From Clostridia bacterium (GTDB lineage Bacteria; Bacillota; Clostridia; Oscillospirales; Acutalibacteraceae), in the NCBI GenBank assembly GCA_017613735.1, contig JAGADF010000011.1:1-46096 (forward strand): a stretch of 46,096 nucleotides of DNA. The letters are read 5' to 3'. This document shows, one piece after another, positions 17,617 to 25,154 of the stretch. The notes beneath the pieces are model-generated. The model did no database searches. It was given only the letters and a program-made list of their open reading frames with translations, and had not been told where the DNA came from. Positions within the stretch are counted from its first letter, which is position 1, and every line of letters begins with the position of its first letter. Both the position numbers and the translations under genes were made by a program.

Positions 17617-17656
17617 GTGGGAGGGATGAAAAAAGTTTTCATTCCGCCACTACCAC
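17617..17656 (+). promoter_or_regulatory. Probable ribosomal protein L1 binding site in the rplK-rplA leader
   Basis: The RNA folds as GTGG (17617-17620) with CCAC (17653-17656) enclosing an asymmetric internal loop, then a 10-bp stem GGGATGAAAA / TTTTCATTCC with a 3-base loop. The strands GTGGGAGG and TACCAC copy the L1-binding region of 23S rRNA helices 76-77. It ends 21 bases before the rplK ATG and just before the ribosome site GGAGGT. This is the known mode of L1 autoregulation of rplK-rplA; the fold is my hand reading. Confidence 0.65.
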
Positions 17657-17676
17657 GAATTTTGGAGGTGCAAAAA

Positions 17677-18102
17677 ATGGCTCAGAAAATCAAAGGTTAC
17701 ATTAAGTTGCAGATTCCTGCAGGCAAAGCGACACCCGCTCCGCCCGTAGGTCCCGCGCTCGGTCAGTACGGCGTCAACATTATGGCGTTCACAAAGGAAT
17801 TCAACGAGCGTACGAAGAACGATATGGGACTTATCATCCCCGTCGTTATTACGGTATTCGCTGACGGAAGCTTTACGTTCATCACTAAGACTCCGCCTGC
17901 CGCAGTCCTTATCAAGAAGGCTTGCAATATCGAAAAGGCATCAGGCGAACCTAACAGAAACAAGGTTGCAACTATCACCAGTGAGCAGATCAGAAAAATC
18001 GCAGAGACAAAAATGCCCGACCTTAACGCGGCAAACATTGATACTGCTATGAGTATGATAGCAGGTACTGCACGCAGCATGGGCATCGTTGTCAAAGACT
18101 GA
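17677..18102 (+). CDS. rplK: 50S ribosomal protein L11 (uL11)
   Basis: 141 residues, the standard length. N-terminal [26 protein letters not shown] block with the proline pair of the factor-binding hinge, and the C-terminal RNA-binding domain ending near GTARSMGI. L11 forms the GTPase-associated stalk base with 23S rRNA. The ATG at 17677 is chosen because GGAGGT lies just upstream; the frame is open back to 17617, but that stretch is the structured leader. Likely controlled by L1 through the leader site. Confidence 0.96.
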   Translation: MAQKIKGYIKLQIPAGKATPAPPVGPALGQYGVNIMAFTKEFNERTKNDMGLIIPVVITVFADGSFTFITKTPPAAVLIKKACNIEKASGEPNRNKVATITSEQIRKIAETKMPDLNAANIDTAMSMIAGTARSMGIVVKD

Positions 18103-18157
18103 TGCTCCCTGTGGGAGGAAAAATCCGATTAACCACATTTATTGGGAGGAAATTTAA

Positions 18158-18871
18158 ATGAAACACGGTAAAAATTATGTCGAAAGCGCAAAGCTTATCG
18201 ATAAATCAAAGCAATATGACGCTAACGAGGCTCTTGACATTTGCGTCAAGACCGCTAAAGCAAAGTTCGACGAAACAGTTGAAGTTCACGTTCGTCTCGG
18301 CGTTGACTCCCGTCACGCTGACCAGCAGGTAAGAGGCGCGGTCGTACTTCCCAACGGTACGGGTAAAACCGTAAGAGTTGCTGTTTTCGCAAAGGGCGAC
18401 GCTGCAAAGGCTGCTGAGGAAGCCGGTGCTGAAATCGTAGGCGCTGAAGACCTTCTTCAGAAGATTCAGGGTGAAAACTTCCTTGATTTCGACGTTTGTA
18501 TCGCTGCTCCCGATATGATGGGACTTGTCGGCCGTTTAGGTAAGGTTCTCGGACCGAGAGGTCTTATGCCTTCACCCAAAGCCGGTACGGTTACGCCCGA
18601 CGTTGCGAAGGCTGTTACCGAGGCTAAGGCAGGTAAGATTGAATACCGCCTTGACAAGACTAACATCATCCACTGCCCGATAGGCAAGGCTTCCTTCGGC
18701 GCCGAGAAACTTCAGGAGAACTTCGACACTCTTCTTGACGCTATCATCAAGGCTAAGCCCGCTGCTGCAAAAGGTCAGTACATCAAGTCCTGCGTTGTAG
18801 CTACAACAATGGGCCCCGGCGTTAAAATCAACGCCAACAAGCTTACAGCGGCTTCAACAGCTGAAAACTAA
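18158..18871 (+). CDS. rplA: 50S ribosomal protein L1 (uL1)
   Basis: 237 residues. The two-domain L1 is recognisable from [20 protein letters not shown], the VLPNGTGK block and the [14 protein letters not shown] signature near residues 128-141. L1 binds the mobile stalk of 23S rRNA and, when in excess, the mRNA leader of its own operon. GGGAGG precedes the ATG. 55 bases separate it from rplK. Confidence 0.96.
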   Translation: MKHGKNYVESAKLIDKSKQYDANEALDICVKTAKAKFDETVEVHVRLGVDSRHADQQVRGAVVLPNGTGKTVRVAVFAKGDAAKAAEEAGAEIVGAEDLLQKIQGENFLDFDVCIAAPDMMGLVGRLGKVLGPRGLMPSPKAGTVTPDVAKAVTEAKAGKIEYRLDKTNIIHCPIGKASFGAEKLQENFDTLLDAIIKAKPAAAKGQYIKSCVVATTMGPGVKINANKLTAASTAEN

Positions 18872-18910
18872 TTAATACTTGACAGAGCGAAAGCTCTGTG
18901 GTAGTATAAA

Positions 18911-19042
18911 TAACGCTTGCCGAAGACAGTAGGTTCGGTTTCGACCGTATAATGGCTTAACGCCGCCCACCGAGGAAAGAATTTACTACTTATATTTAGT
19001 ATTTTTCTGCTCTTCCTGTCTTTGCGGGGAGAGCAGTTTTAT
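18911..19042 (+). ncRNA. L10 leader with attenuator terminator before rplJ
   Basis: The stretch at about 18911-18975 carries the conserved L10-leader strands GCCGAAGACAGTAGGT and CCACCGAGG, as in the Rfam L10 leader. A terminator follows at 19007-19040: CTGCTCT pairs with AGAGCAG and is followed by TTTTATAT. Excess L10(L12)4 complex is expected to bind the leader and favour termination before rplJ. A TTGACA at 18879 and a GAAA-loop hairpin (18882-18899) lie immediately upstream, but the -10 spacing is poor, so I do not call a separate promoter with confidence. Confidence 0.85.
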
Positions 19043-19104
19043 ATGTAATAAAACGTTTCTCATAAGCAAGCGAAAAATTTCATAAGAGATGGAGGTGAAT
19101 TCGT

Positions 19105-19800
19105 TTGCCAAGTGAGAAGATTTTAGAGTTGAAGAAGGAACAGGTAGCCGCTCTTAAAGCTAAGATTGACGCTTCCTGCGCCGGCGTTGTAGTCAGCTAT
19201 CAGGGTATCAACGTTGCCGATGACACCAAGCTTCGTAAGGAGCTTCGTGAAGCAGGCGTTGATTACTTCGTAGTTAAGAACACGCTCCTTCACCTTGCTG
19301 TTGACGGTACTTCTCTTCAGGGTATGGATGACGTACTCGCAGGTACAACTGCTCTTGCGGTTTCCAATGAAGACTATGTCGCAGCGGCAAGAATTTTAGG
19401 TAAGTTTGCGAAAGCAAATCCCTATTTTGAACTTAAGTCAGGCTATCTCGACGGCGAGCTTATTTCTAAGGAAAAGCTTGTTGAGCTCTCTGCTCTTCCG
19501 TCAAGAGAGGTATTGCTTGCTACGGTTCTCAACGCTTTCAATGCTCCCATCGCATCCTTCGCCCGCGCTATTCAGGCTATAGTTGATAAGTTAGGCGAGG
19601 AGGTACCCGCAGCTGAAGAAAAGGCTGAAGAGGCACCCGCTGAGGAAGCAGCTCCCGCAGCTGAAGAGGCTCCTGCCGAAGAAGCAGCAGCTCCCGCTGA
19701 GGAGGTAAAGGCTGAAGAGGCTCCCGCCGAGGAAGCTCCCGCAGCCGAAGAGGCTCCTGCCGAAGAGGCAGCAGCTCCCGCAGAGGAATCTGCAGAATAA
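19105..19800 (+). CDS. rplJ: 50S ribosomal protein L10 (uL10) with long Ala/Glu tail
   Basis: 231 residues starting at TTG 19105, with GGAGGTG 7 bases upstream. Residues 1-165 are ordinary L10 (MPSEKILELKKEQ, the YFVVKNTLLHLAV block, the C-terminal L7/L12-binding helix). From about residue 166 a tail of about 65 residues is made of AEEAPAEEA-type repeats. Most bacterial L10 proteins end near 165-180 residues, so the tail is additional; similar acidic tails occur in some Clostridia. L10 anchors L7/L12 dimers to the ribosome stalk. Regulated by the upstream L10 leader. Confidence 0.95.
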   Translation: MPSEKILELKKEQVAALKAKIDASCAGVVVSYQGINVADDTKLRKELREAGVDYFVVKNTLLHLAVDGTSLQGMDDVLAGTTALAVSNEDYVAAARILGKFAKANPYFELKSGYLDGELISKEKLVELSALPSREVLLATVLNAFNAPIASFARAIQAIVDKLGEEVPAAEEKAEEAPAEEAAPAAEEAPAEEAAAPAEEVKAEEAPAEEAPAAEEAPAEEAAAPAEESAE

Positions 19801-19839
19801 TTAAAAAATAACTTTTAATATTAATTGGAGGAAATAAAA

Positions 19840-20217
19840 ATGGCATCAGATAAGATTGCTGCTCTCATTGAAGAGATTAAAGCACTTTCAGTACTTGAGC
19901 TTTCAGAGCTCGTACACGCAGTAGAAGACGAGTTCGGCGTTTCCGCAGCAGCTGCAGTTGCAGTAGCAGCTCCCGCTGGCGACGCTGGCGCATCAGCAGA
20001 AGAGAAGACAGAGTTCGACGTAGTTCTTGCAGAAGTCGGCGCAAACAAAATCGCTGTTATTAAGGCAGTTCGTGAGCTCACAGGTCTTGGTCTTCAGGAA
20101 GCTAAGGCAGCTGTTGACGCGGCTCCCAAGGCTATCAAGGAAGGCGTTTCCAAGGACGACGCTGAGGCAGCTAAGGCTAAGCTTGAAGAAGCAGGCGCTA
20201 AGGTTGAACTCAAATAA
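19840..20217 (+). CDS. rplL: 50S ribosomal protein L7/L12 (bL12)
   Basis: 125 residues. N-terminal dimerisation helices ([21 protein letters not shown]), an Ala-rich hinge around residues 38-55, and the C-terminal factor-binding domain with EKTEFDVVL and [20 protein letters not shown]-type sequence. The ATG at 19840 follows TTGGAGGAA; the upstream TTG in frame overlaps that site and is rejected. It is the last gene of the operon: a strong terminator follows within 25 bases and rpoB is not next. Confidence 0.97.
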   Translation: MASDKIAALIEEIKALSVLELSELVHAVEDEFGVSAAAAVAVAAPAGDAGASAEEKTEFDVVLAEVGANKIAVIKAVRELTGLGLQEAKAAVDAAPKAIKEGVSKDDAEAAKAKLEEAGAKVELK

Positions 20218-20237
20218 GTTAAATCTTAACTTACTTA

Positions 20238-20267
20238 AAAAGCACATCCGTTTGGATGTGCTTTTTT
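20238..20267 (+). terminator. Strong terminator ending the ribosomal operon
   Basis: 12-bp stem AAAAGCACATCC / GGATGTGCTTTT with GTTT loop, then further T residues to 20267. Confidence 0.9.
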
Positions 20268-20273
20268 ATATTC

Positions 20274-20343
20274 CGTAGGGGACGGCGTCCCGACGTCCCG
20301 CGAAGTCAGATGTAATTACTCGAGCGAGTATTGCTCGCCCGTC
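20274..20343. repeat. Short GC-rich palindromic stretch, possible dispersed repeat
   Basis: Between the rplL terminator and the tRNA-Pro promoter lie nested palindromes: GGGACGGCGTCCC, then GACGTCCC, and further on CGAGCGAG...TGCTCG. The composition differs from the A/T-rich flanks. It resembles the short palindromic intergenic repeats of this bacterial group, but there is only one copy in the window, so this is tentative. Confidence 0.3.
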
Positions 20344-20372
20344 TAATAATATAAAAAAATTCAAGATAACTA

Positions 20373-20401
20373 TTGCAAAAACAAAAAAAGTATGATATTA
20401 T
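20373..20401 (+). promoter_or_regulatory. Promoter of tRNA-Pro
   Basis: TTGCAA (20373-20378), 17 bases, TATTAT (20396-20401) with extended TGA. About 28 bases before the tRNA 5' end. Confidence 0.65.
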
Positions 20402-20429
20402 ATCGTGGCTGTGAAAAAGACGGCGATTT

Positions 20430-20502
20430 CCGGGTGTGGCGCAGCTGGTAGCGCGCTTGACTGGGGGTCAAGAGGCCGTGAGTTCAAGTCTCGCCACTCG
20501 GA
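20430..20502 (+). tRNA. tRNA-Pro (GGG)
   Basis: Acceptor CCGGGTG pairs with CACTCGG (one G-T pair). D arm GCGC/GCGC, anticodon stem CTTGA/TCAAG with loop CTGGGGG (anticodon GGG), T arm GTGAG/CTCGC with loop TTCAAGT, discriminator A. No CCA is encoded. It has its own promoter and a strong terminator. Confidence 0.93.
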
Positions 20503-20508
20503 TAAAAG

Positions 20509-20536
20509 AAAACGCAAGCGTAAGCTTGCGTTTTTT
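20509..20536 (+). terminator. Terminator of tRNA-Pro
   Basis: AACGCAAGC / GCTTGCGTT stem with GTAA loop, extended by A-T pairs and ending in six T residues. Confidence 0.85.
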
Positions 20537-20541
20537 CTTAT

Positions 20542-20661
20542 TTATTTCAATTCCTCGGCGAGCTTGTTCAACTGCTCAAGCGATTCGTCATTGAGCGCGG
20601 ATTTGAGCGTTACCGTGTTTTCGCAGAATGTAAGGTTTTTACAGCCTTCATGCTCGGTTTC
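20542..20661 (-). pseudogene. 3'-end remnant of a flavodiiron protein gene
   Basis: Read on the minus strand this encodes about the last 39 codons of the flavodiiron protein found intact at 22527. Bases 20581-20661 match 22566-22646 with 4 differences in 81. The last 12 codons differ (tail LEQLNKLAEELK here, KAQLEALANELA in the intact gene) but are the same length and end in a stop. The frame breaks off near 20661, so it is a fragment without a start. The two copies are direct repeats flanking the glycerophosphotransferase gene, which suggests that gene came in by recombination at the flavodiiron 3' end. Confidence 0.85.
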
Positions 20662-20772
20662 TTAGAATCAGTTTTTTCGGGTTATTAATATACGAAAGTG
20701 ACTATACCGTATCATTATTTAAAATCCAATTAAAACGGGGGATTATAAAGTGTCGGCATTTGTCATATTTTG

Positions 20773-20801
20773 TTGACTTGCCATGTTTTTTATGATATTA
20801 T
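20773..20801 (+). promoter_or_regulatory. Promoter of the glycerophosphotransferase-family gene
   Basis: TTGACT (20773-20778), 17 bases, TATTAT (20796-20801) with extended TGA. It overlaps the upstream in-frame ATG at 20783, which therefore cannot be the start. Confidence 0.75.
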
Positions 20802-20851
20802 ATGAAAACAAAAAATCCTTTGTTGTGCCTTATTTTGAAGGAGTCAGTGCG

Positions 20852-22474
20852 ATGAAATTTTATGAGGACAGATTTAAAAAGACTAAAGAGCGTGATTTTT
20901 GCTTTTGGTTGTTGTTTCCGTTCTTTTGGGTAAACAGAAGAAAAAAGACATTAACGCTCAGGGCTATCCTGCGTTGCCGTTCAAAGAATCCGGTTGCGCT
21001 TTCTGACTTTGTATTGAAAATCGGTGAAGTGGAACACTGGCTCGGAATCAAGACTCCTTTTTACGATATACATACTCCGAAAGAAAAACACACGGCAATT
21101 ATTAAAATCGTAATCTACAGAAGTGATTTAAAGAAACTCAAAAAGCATAATCTGGTATGCCTTTGTAAAAAGCATTATAATTCTATTTTATATAACGGGC
21201 TTAATAATTCTTACAAGCGCCGTCATTCGCCTTTGCTTCGCGACCGTAAAAACGGTAATATCGCTTATTTCAGACAATCTATTAACGGTAAACTTGTTGT
21301 TACGGTCAGAAAAGAAATGGAAGTTGATAAGCTTTCCTGCAAGGTCAGAGAAGTACTTGGTTATTTATTCGCTAAACCGATTAGTCTTTTTGAAAGAAAG
21401 CGCCCGATTTTAATGTATGAAAAATACGGAAGGTATGAAGAAGGCGCGTCCATACTTTATGAAAAGCTTATAGACGAAGGGTACAAAAAGATATATTTTG
21501 CAGCGGATGTCAACATGCTGCCAAGCGGTTACAACGAAAAATACAGAAAACATATTCTCCCGTTTTTTGGTTTTAAGCATTACTTTATTTTCTTCAGGGC
21601 GCGCACATATATTTCGACTGAGCAGATTTCAAGAGCAGTTGAAATAGACAGCCCTTCGTTCCTGATGTGGAAGCATTGCAGAATCGGTGATGACAAGATA
21701 ACGCATGTACACCTGCAACACGGAGTATCGTATATGATTTCCATGGCGTCATCAAGTCGCTCGGCTGCAAGAAAAAGTACAAAGGTTCCTTTTTATTCAC
21801 AGATATATGTTGTGTCATCTAAAAAAGAAGGTCAGTATTTCATCGATTGCGGCGACTATGATTGGGAAGACCTTTATGTTACGGGTATGCCTAAATTTGA
21901 CAGGGCAGTACTCAATGAGGGAGCTGATAAAATAGTAATAATGCCCACCTGGAGACCGTGGGAAGAGAATCTTGCATTAAATAATCCTAAAAAGACGACA
22001 TACTATAAACTTATTAAAAGAATCCAGAGATTGATACCGGAGGAGTTGGCGGATAAAGTTTTTATTTTGCCGCATCCGCTGTTTAATATAGCGTTCAGAT
22101 ACAGGGGTTCGAAAGCGGCTAAAGTTAATTATAACGAAATACTCAAAGATACAAAGTTGCTTATAACGGATTATTCAAGTATTTCCTATGATGCATTTTA
22201 CCGCGGGAGCAATGTTGTTTTTGTCTGGACAGAACTGAAAAAATGTTTGAAGAATTACGGCGAAAACAGCGCTCTTTTATTAAGTGAGGATGACGCTTTC
22301 GGAGATATTTGCTACACCGATGATGAGCTTAAAGAGGCAATTGTCAAGGGCTATTACGGTGAACAGGATCAGAAGTATATTGATAATTACCGCACTATTG
22401 TCGAATTCCATGATAACAGGAACTGCGAGAGGGTTATCGAGAGCCTGGAAAGGGATAAGCTGATTTATCGTTAA
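20852..22474 (+). CDS. CDP-glycerol glycerophosphotransferase family protein (TagB/TagF-like)
   Basis: 540 residues from the ATG at 20852, which follows GAAGGAG and lies downstream of the promoter. The N-terminal third is basic and unassigned. From about residue 180 the protein has the PF04464 pattern: HVHLQHGVS with its conserved His, a VTGMPKFDRA block, MPTWRP, LPHPLF and the LLITDYSSISYDAFYRG block near 440-455 that binds the CDP-alcohol. The family transfers glycerol-phosphate or ribitol-phosphate units in teichoic acid, capsule or exopolysaccharide synthesis. No other envelope polymer genes are nearby. The gene is A/T-rich compared with its neighbours and sits between direct repeats of the flavodiiron 3' end, so it is probably acquired. 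Confidence 0.85.
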   Translation: MKFYEDRFKKTKERDFCFWLLFPFFWVNRRKKTLTLRAILRCRSKNPVALSDFVLKIGEVEHWLGIKTPFYDIHTPKEKHTAIIKIVIYRSDLKKLKKHNLVCLCKKHYNSILYNGLNNSYKRRHSPLLRDRKNGNIAYFRQSINGKLVVTVRKEMEVDKLSCKVREVLGYLFAKPISLFERKRPILMYEKYGRYEEGASILYEKLIDEGYKKIYFAADVNMLPSGYNEKYRKHILPFFGFKHYFIFFRARTYISTEQISRAVEIDSPSFLMWKHCRIGDDKITHVHLQHGVSYMISMASSSRSAARKSTKVPFYSQIYVVSSKKEGQYFIDCGDYDWEDLYVTGMPKFDRAVLNEGADKIVIMPTWRPWEENLALNNPKKTTYYKLIKRIQRLIPEELADKVFILPHPLFNIAFRYRGSKAAKVNYNEILKDTKLLITDYSSISYDAFYRGSNVVFVWTELKKCLKNYGENSALLLSEDDAFGDICYTDDELKEAIVKGYYGEQDQKYIDNYRTIVEFHDNRNCERVIESLERDKLIYR

Positions 22475-22480
22475 TAAAAA

Positions 22481-22520
22481 ACAGATACGGAGAATCCGTC
22501 TCCGTATCTGTTTCTTTTTT
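22481..22520. terminator. Bidirectional terminator between converging genes
   Basis: 13-bp stem ACAGATACGGAGA / TCTCCGTATCTGT with ATCCG loop, T-rich on the plus strand (TTCTTTTTT) and with AAAAAA on its left giving a T run on the minus strand. Confidence 0.88.
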
Positions 22521-22526
22521 ATCTTT

Positions 22527-23678
22527 TTATGCCAATTCGTTTGCGAGCGCCTCAAGCTGTGCTTTCGATTCGTCATTGAGCGCGGATTTAAGCGTTACCG
22601 TGTTTTCGCAGAATGTAAGGTTTTTACAGCCTTCAAGCTCGGCTTTGATAATCTTTGCGACCTGCGGCGCCCACGAGCCGTTTTCGATTATGCCGACGGT
22701 TCTGTTCTGGAAACCTCTTTCTTTAAGTTCAGCAATAAATTCTCTCATCGGCGGAAAGATTTCGTTGTTATATGTGGTTGTCGCAAGAACAACCTTGCCG
22801 TATGAAAAAGCGTCTGCAACTGCAAATGATTTATGTGTTCTTGAAAGGTCGTATGTTTTAACATCAACACCATTTGCAGTCAGCTTGTCCGCAAGCATTT
22901 TTACGGCTTCTTTAGTGTGTCCGTAAACCGAGGTGTAGCAAATCACAACGCCGTCTTTTTCAACGCCGTAGGATGACCATATATTGTATTTTTCAATTAC
23001 ATTTTCAAGTCCGTTTTCAAGAACGGGACCGTGAAGCGAGCAGATTTTTTCGATTTCAAGACCTGCCGCTTTTTTAAGAAGAGCCTGAACCTGCATGCCG
23101 TACTTGCCGACAATGCCTATGTAATAACGTCTCGCTTCGTCAAGCCATTCTTCGTTCGCGTCCGACGCGCCGAATTTTCCGAAGGCGTCAGCCGAAAACA
23201 GAACCTTGTCGGTTTTGTCGTATGTCACCATAACCTCGGGCCAGTGTACCATAGGCGCGAAAACAAACGTCAGCTCGTGCCTGCCGAGCGAAAGTGAGTC
23301 ACCCTCTTTGACAAGAACCTGCCTGTCGGCAAGGCTTTCGCCGAAAAACTGTTCCATAAATTTAAACGTCTTTGCGTTACCGACGAGCTTTGCCGTCGGG
23401 TATTTTTTTGCAAAGTTCATAATATTTGCCGAGTGGTCGGGCTCCATATGCTGAATTATAAGGTAATCGGGCGTTCTTTCGCCGAGAACTTCTTCAATAT
23501 TTTTAAACCACTCGTCCGTGAAATGTCTTTCGACCGTATCAAAAATCGCTGTCTTTTCGTCCTTTATCAGATACGAATTATAAGCCATTCCGTTGGGCAC
23601 GGGATACTGACTTTCAAAAAGGTCTATGTTTCTGTCATTAACTCCGATATGATAAATGTCATTTGTAATATTTTTCAT
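22527..23678 (-). CDS. Flavodiiron protein (A-type flavoprotein, FprA-like)
   Basis: 383 residues. The N-terminal metallo-beta-lactamase-fold domain (1-245) has the complete di-iron set: HMEPDH (His77, Glu79, Asp81, His82), MVHWPE (His near 146), SADAFG (Asp near 164) and SLHGP (His near 224). The C-terminal flavodoxin domain starts with VVICYTSVYGHT near 248. These cytosolic enzymes reduce O2 and/or NO in anaerobes, drawing electrons from rubredoxin; no rubredoxin gene is adjacent. It starts one base after the stop of the upstream dehydrogenase, with AGAGGAG inside that gene. Its 3' end is duplicated as a remnant at 20542, and the extreme C-terminus may be imported sequence. Confidence 0.95.
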   Translation of the reverse strand: MKNITNDIYHIGVNDRNIDLFESQYPVPNGMAYNSYLIKDEKTAIFDTVERHFTDEWFKNIEEVLGERTPDYLIIQHMEPDHSANIMNFAKKYPTAKLVGNAKTFKFMEQFFGESLADRQVLVKEGDSLSLGRHELTFVFAPMVHWPEVMVTYDKTDKVLFSADAFGKFGASDANEEWLDEARRYYIGIVGKYGMQVQALLKKAAGLEIEKICSLHGPVLENGLENVIEKYNIWSSYGVEKDGVVICYTSVYGHTKEAVKMLADKLTANGVDVKTYDLSRTHKSFAVADAFSYGKVVLATTTYNNEIFPPMREFIAELKERGFQNRTVGIIENGSWAPQVAKIIKAELEGCKNLTFCENTVTLKSALNDESKAQLEALANELA

Positions 23679-23679
23679 T

Positions 23680-24543
23680 TTAATCGTAATCTCCTCTGAC
23701 TATTTTATACGTCGCGCGGAAATCCTCCTTGCCGAGCCCGTTTGCCATACCCTTGTCATAAATTGTCTTGACGTATTCGACTCCCGGCATTTTAAAATTC
23801 TGTTCCTCGCTTAAACGCAGACAGATACCTAAATCCTTGTTCATATTTTCAAGCGAAAATGCGGTTGTCCAGTCCTCATTTTCAAGCTTTTCGTGCTGGA
23901 GTTCGACATAAAAGCATTTCGCGCCGCCGCATTCGACAGCCGCCGCGTAATTCTCGGTTGAAATGCCCATCTTTTTGGCAAGCAGAAGAGTCTCGTTCAC
24001 GCCGTTCTGTATCTGACCGAGCAGGGTGTTCTGACAGATTTTCATGGCGAGTCCTTTGCCGTTGCCGCCCATATATATAATGGTACTGCCCATATATGCG
24101 AGTATCGGTTTAATAACGGGAAACAGCTCTTCGTCGCAGCCGACAAGAATACCGAGCGTGCCGTCAATAGCGGCGGGCTTTGATTTTACGACGGGGCAGT
24201 CCGCGAACTGCGCGCCCTTCGCCTTGATTTTATTTGCAACCTCGACCGAAACCGACGGGTCAATCGTGCCCATATCGATACATATTTTTGTTTCGTCAAT
24301 AAAGGGCATAAGCTCGTCATAAAGATTTCTTACGTCGTCGGACGTGGGCACCATTGAGATAATGACGTCCGCGTTCTTCGCAACCTCGGTGTTTGTCTTG
24401 CAGCCGACTGCTCCGAGCGCCGAAAGCTCGTCGATTTTAGCCTGCTTGTGGTCCGAGCAGTAAACCGTGTCATTGTGCTTTTTAACAATGTTTGCGCACA
24501 TTGATTCGCCCATGATTCCAAGTCCGATAAAACCTATTTTCAT
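23680..24543 (-). CDS. NAD(P)-dependent beta-hydroxyacid dehydrogenase (HIBADH family)
   Basis: 287 residues. Rossmann start MKIGFIGLGIMGESM, substrate-binding DCPVVKSKPAAIDGTLGIL in the position of the family's DAPVSGG signature but altered, and the catalytic-lysine block GLAMKICQN near residue 165-173. Family members act on 3-hydroxyisobutyrate, tartronate semialdehyde or succinic semialdehyde. The altered substrate motif (PVVKSKPAA instead of PVSGG) makes the substrate uncertain. It lies 14 bases after the amidase gene and 1 base before the flavodiiron gene, suggesting a three-gene transcript. Confidence 0.85.
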   Translation of the reverse strand: MKIGFIGLGIMGESMCANIVKKHNDTVYCSDHKQAKIDELSALGAVGCKTNTEVAKNADVIISMVPTSDDVRNLYDELMPFIDETKICIDMGTIDPSVSVEVANKIKAKGAQFADCPVVKSKPAAIDGTLGILVGCDEELFPVIKPILAYMGSTIIYMGGNGKGLAMKICQNTLLGQIQNGVNETLLLAKKMGISTENYAAAVECGGAKCFYVELQHEKLENEDWTTAFSLENMNKDLGICLRLSEEQNFKMPGVEYVKTIYDKGMANGLGKEDFRATYKIVRGDYD

Positions 24544-24557
24544 ATTCCCGCCCCTTT

Positions 24558-25034
24558 TTATTTATTTGAATATTTAATATGGATTCCCTTTGCCTGTTCG
24601 TAATAATAGCTGTCGAGCCGTCTCATAAACGCGTTGTATGTGTGAGCGGCGACAAGCGGCATTTCGTTTTCGAAACCGACTACTATAAGCGTATGATAGC
24701 TTCTTTCGCCGGACATAAGCGAAATAAAATCGCCTTTTTCAAGCTCGAACGGATTTCTCTCCTCGCAGACGGGACCGACGCCCGTATTCTTAAGCATAAA
24801 TCTTTTAAAATATTCCGCCGAGGTCCACGCGGCGGCGCGGTTATTAAGGTTAACGTAGTACCAGCCGGTGTCCTTCGTGTAATTCATTACAGGCGCGCCC
24901 GCGTAAAGACACTGCGAGGCGAAATTAGTGCAGTCGCCGCCGAGAGAATCGAAATTGTAATATTTCGGATTCCTTGAAAACGCCCATTTTTTCGCGTATT
25001 CAACAACTTTTTCGCGTTCGTATATTACTTTCAA
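24558..25034 (-). CDS. Amidase_6-type (NlpC/P60-like) domain protein
   Basis: About 158 residues. Matches the amidase domain family PF12671: YERxKVVEYAKKWAFSRNPKY, the catalytic-Cys block GGDCTNFASQCLYAGAP and a late His in SYHTLIVVG. There is no signal peptide or membrane segment, so the protein appears cytosolic or is released otherwise. I start it at TTG 25034 because GGGTGAT lies 7 bases upstream; the ATG at 25052 has no ribosome site. That GGGTG is one arm of a perfect inverted repeat (25041-25062), so it may be hidden in a hairpin. First gene of an apparent operon with a dehydrogenase and the flavodiiron protein. Peptidoglycan or peptide amide substrates are typical for the family. Confidence 0.75.
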   Translation of the reverse strand: MKVIYEREKVVEYAKKWAFSRNPKYYNFDSLGGDCTNFASQCLYAGAPVMNYTKDTGWYYVNLNNRAAAWTSAEYFKRFMLKNTGVGPVCEERNPFELEKGDFISLMSGERSYHTLIVVGFENEMPLVAAHTYNAFMRRLDSYYYEQAKGIHIKYSNK

Positions 25035-25040
25035 TTTTAT

Positions 25041-25062
25041 CACCCATATCATTTTATGGGTG
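25041..25062 (-). promoter_or_regulatory. Inverted repeat hiding the amidase ribosome site
   Basis: CACCCATA / TATGGGTG, perfect 8-bp arms with a 6-base loop. In the minus-strand mRNA the second arm contains GGGTG, the probable Shine-Dalgarno of the TTG start at 25034, and the unused ATG lies at the loop. Confidence 0.5.
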
Positions 25063-25079
25063 AACTTTTTTACTGTTAA

Positions 25080-25108
25080 ATTCTATCATATCAAAACGTT
25101 TTTTTCAA
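25080..25108 (-). promoter_or_regulatory. Promoter of the amidase-dehydrogenase-flavodiiron operon
   Basis: On the minus strand TTGAAA (25108-25103), 17 bases, TAGAAT (25085-25080) with extended TGA. Divergent from the GntR promoter, with the two -35 boxes 17 bases apart. Confidence 0.6.
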
Positions 25109-25125
25109 TATTTTCTCAAAAGGGG

Positions 25126-25154
25126 TTGACAAAAAACGGAATATGTTATATGGT
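25126..25154 (+). promoter_or_regulatory. Promoter of the GntR-ABC operon
   Basis: TTGACA (25126-25131), 17 bases, TATGGT (25149-25154). The -10 is weak and its last bases enter the operator palindrome, so repression by occlusion is plausible. Confidence 0.55.

Noticed and set aside
18879-18910. TTGACA near the rplA stop as a promoter for rplJ
   Set aside because: The best -10 (TATAAA at 18905) gives a 20-base spacer and a hairpin fills the space; left as a possibility only.
20783-20851. Upstream in-frame ATG (20783) of the glycerophosphotransferase gene
   Set aside because: It lies between the -35 and -10 of the gene's promoter and has no ribosome site; ATG 20852 has GAAGGAG.
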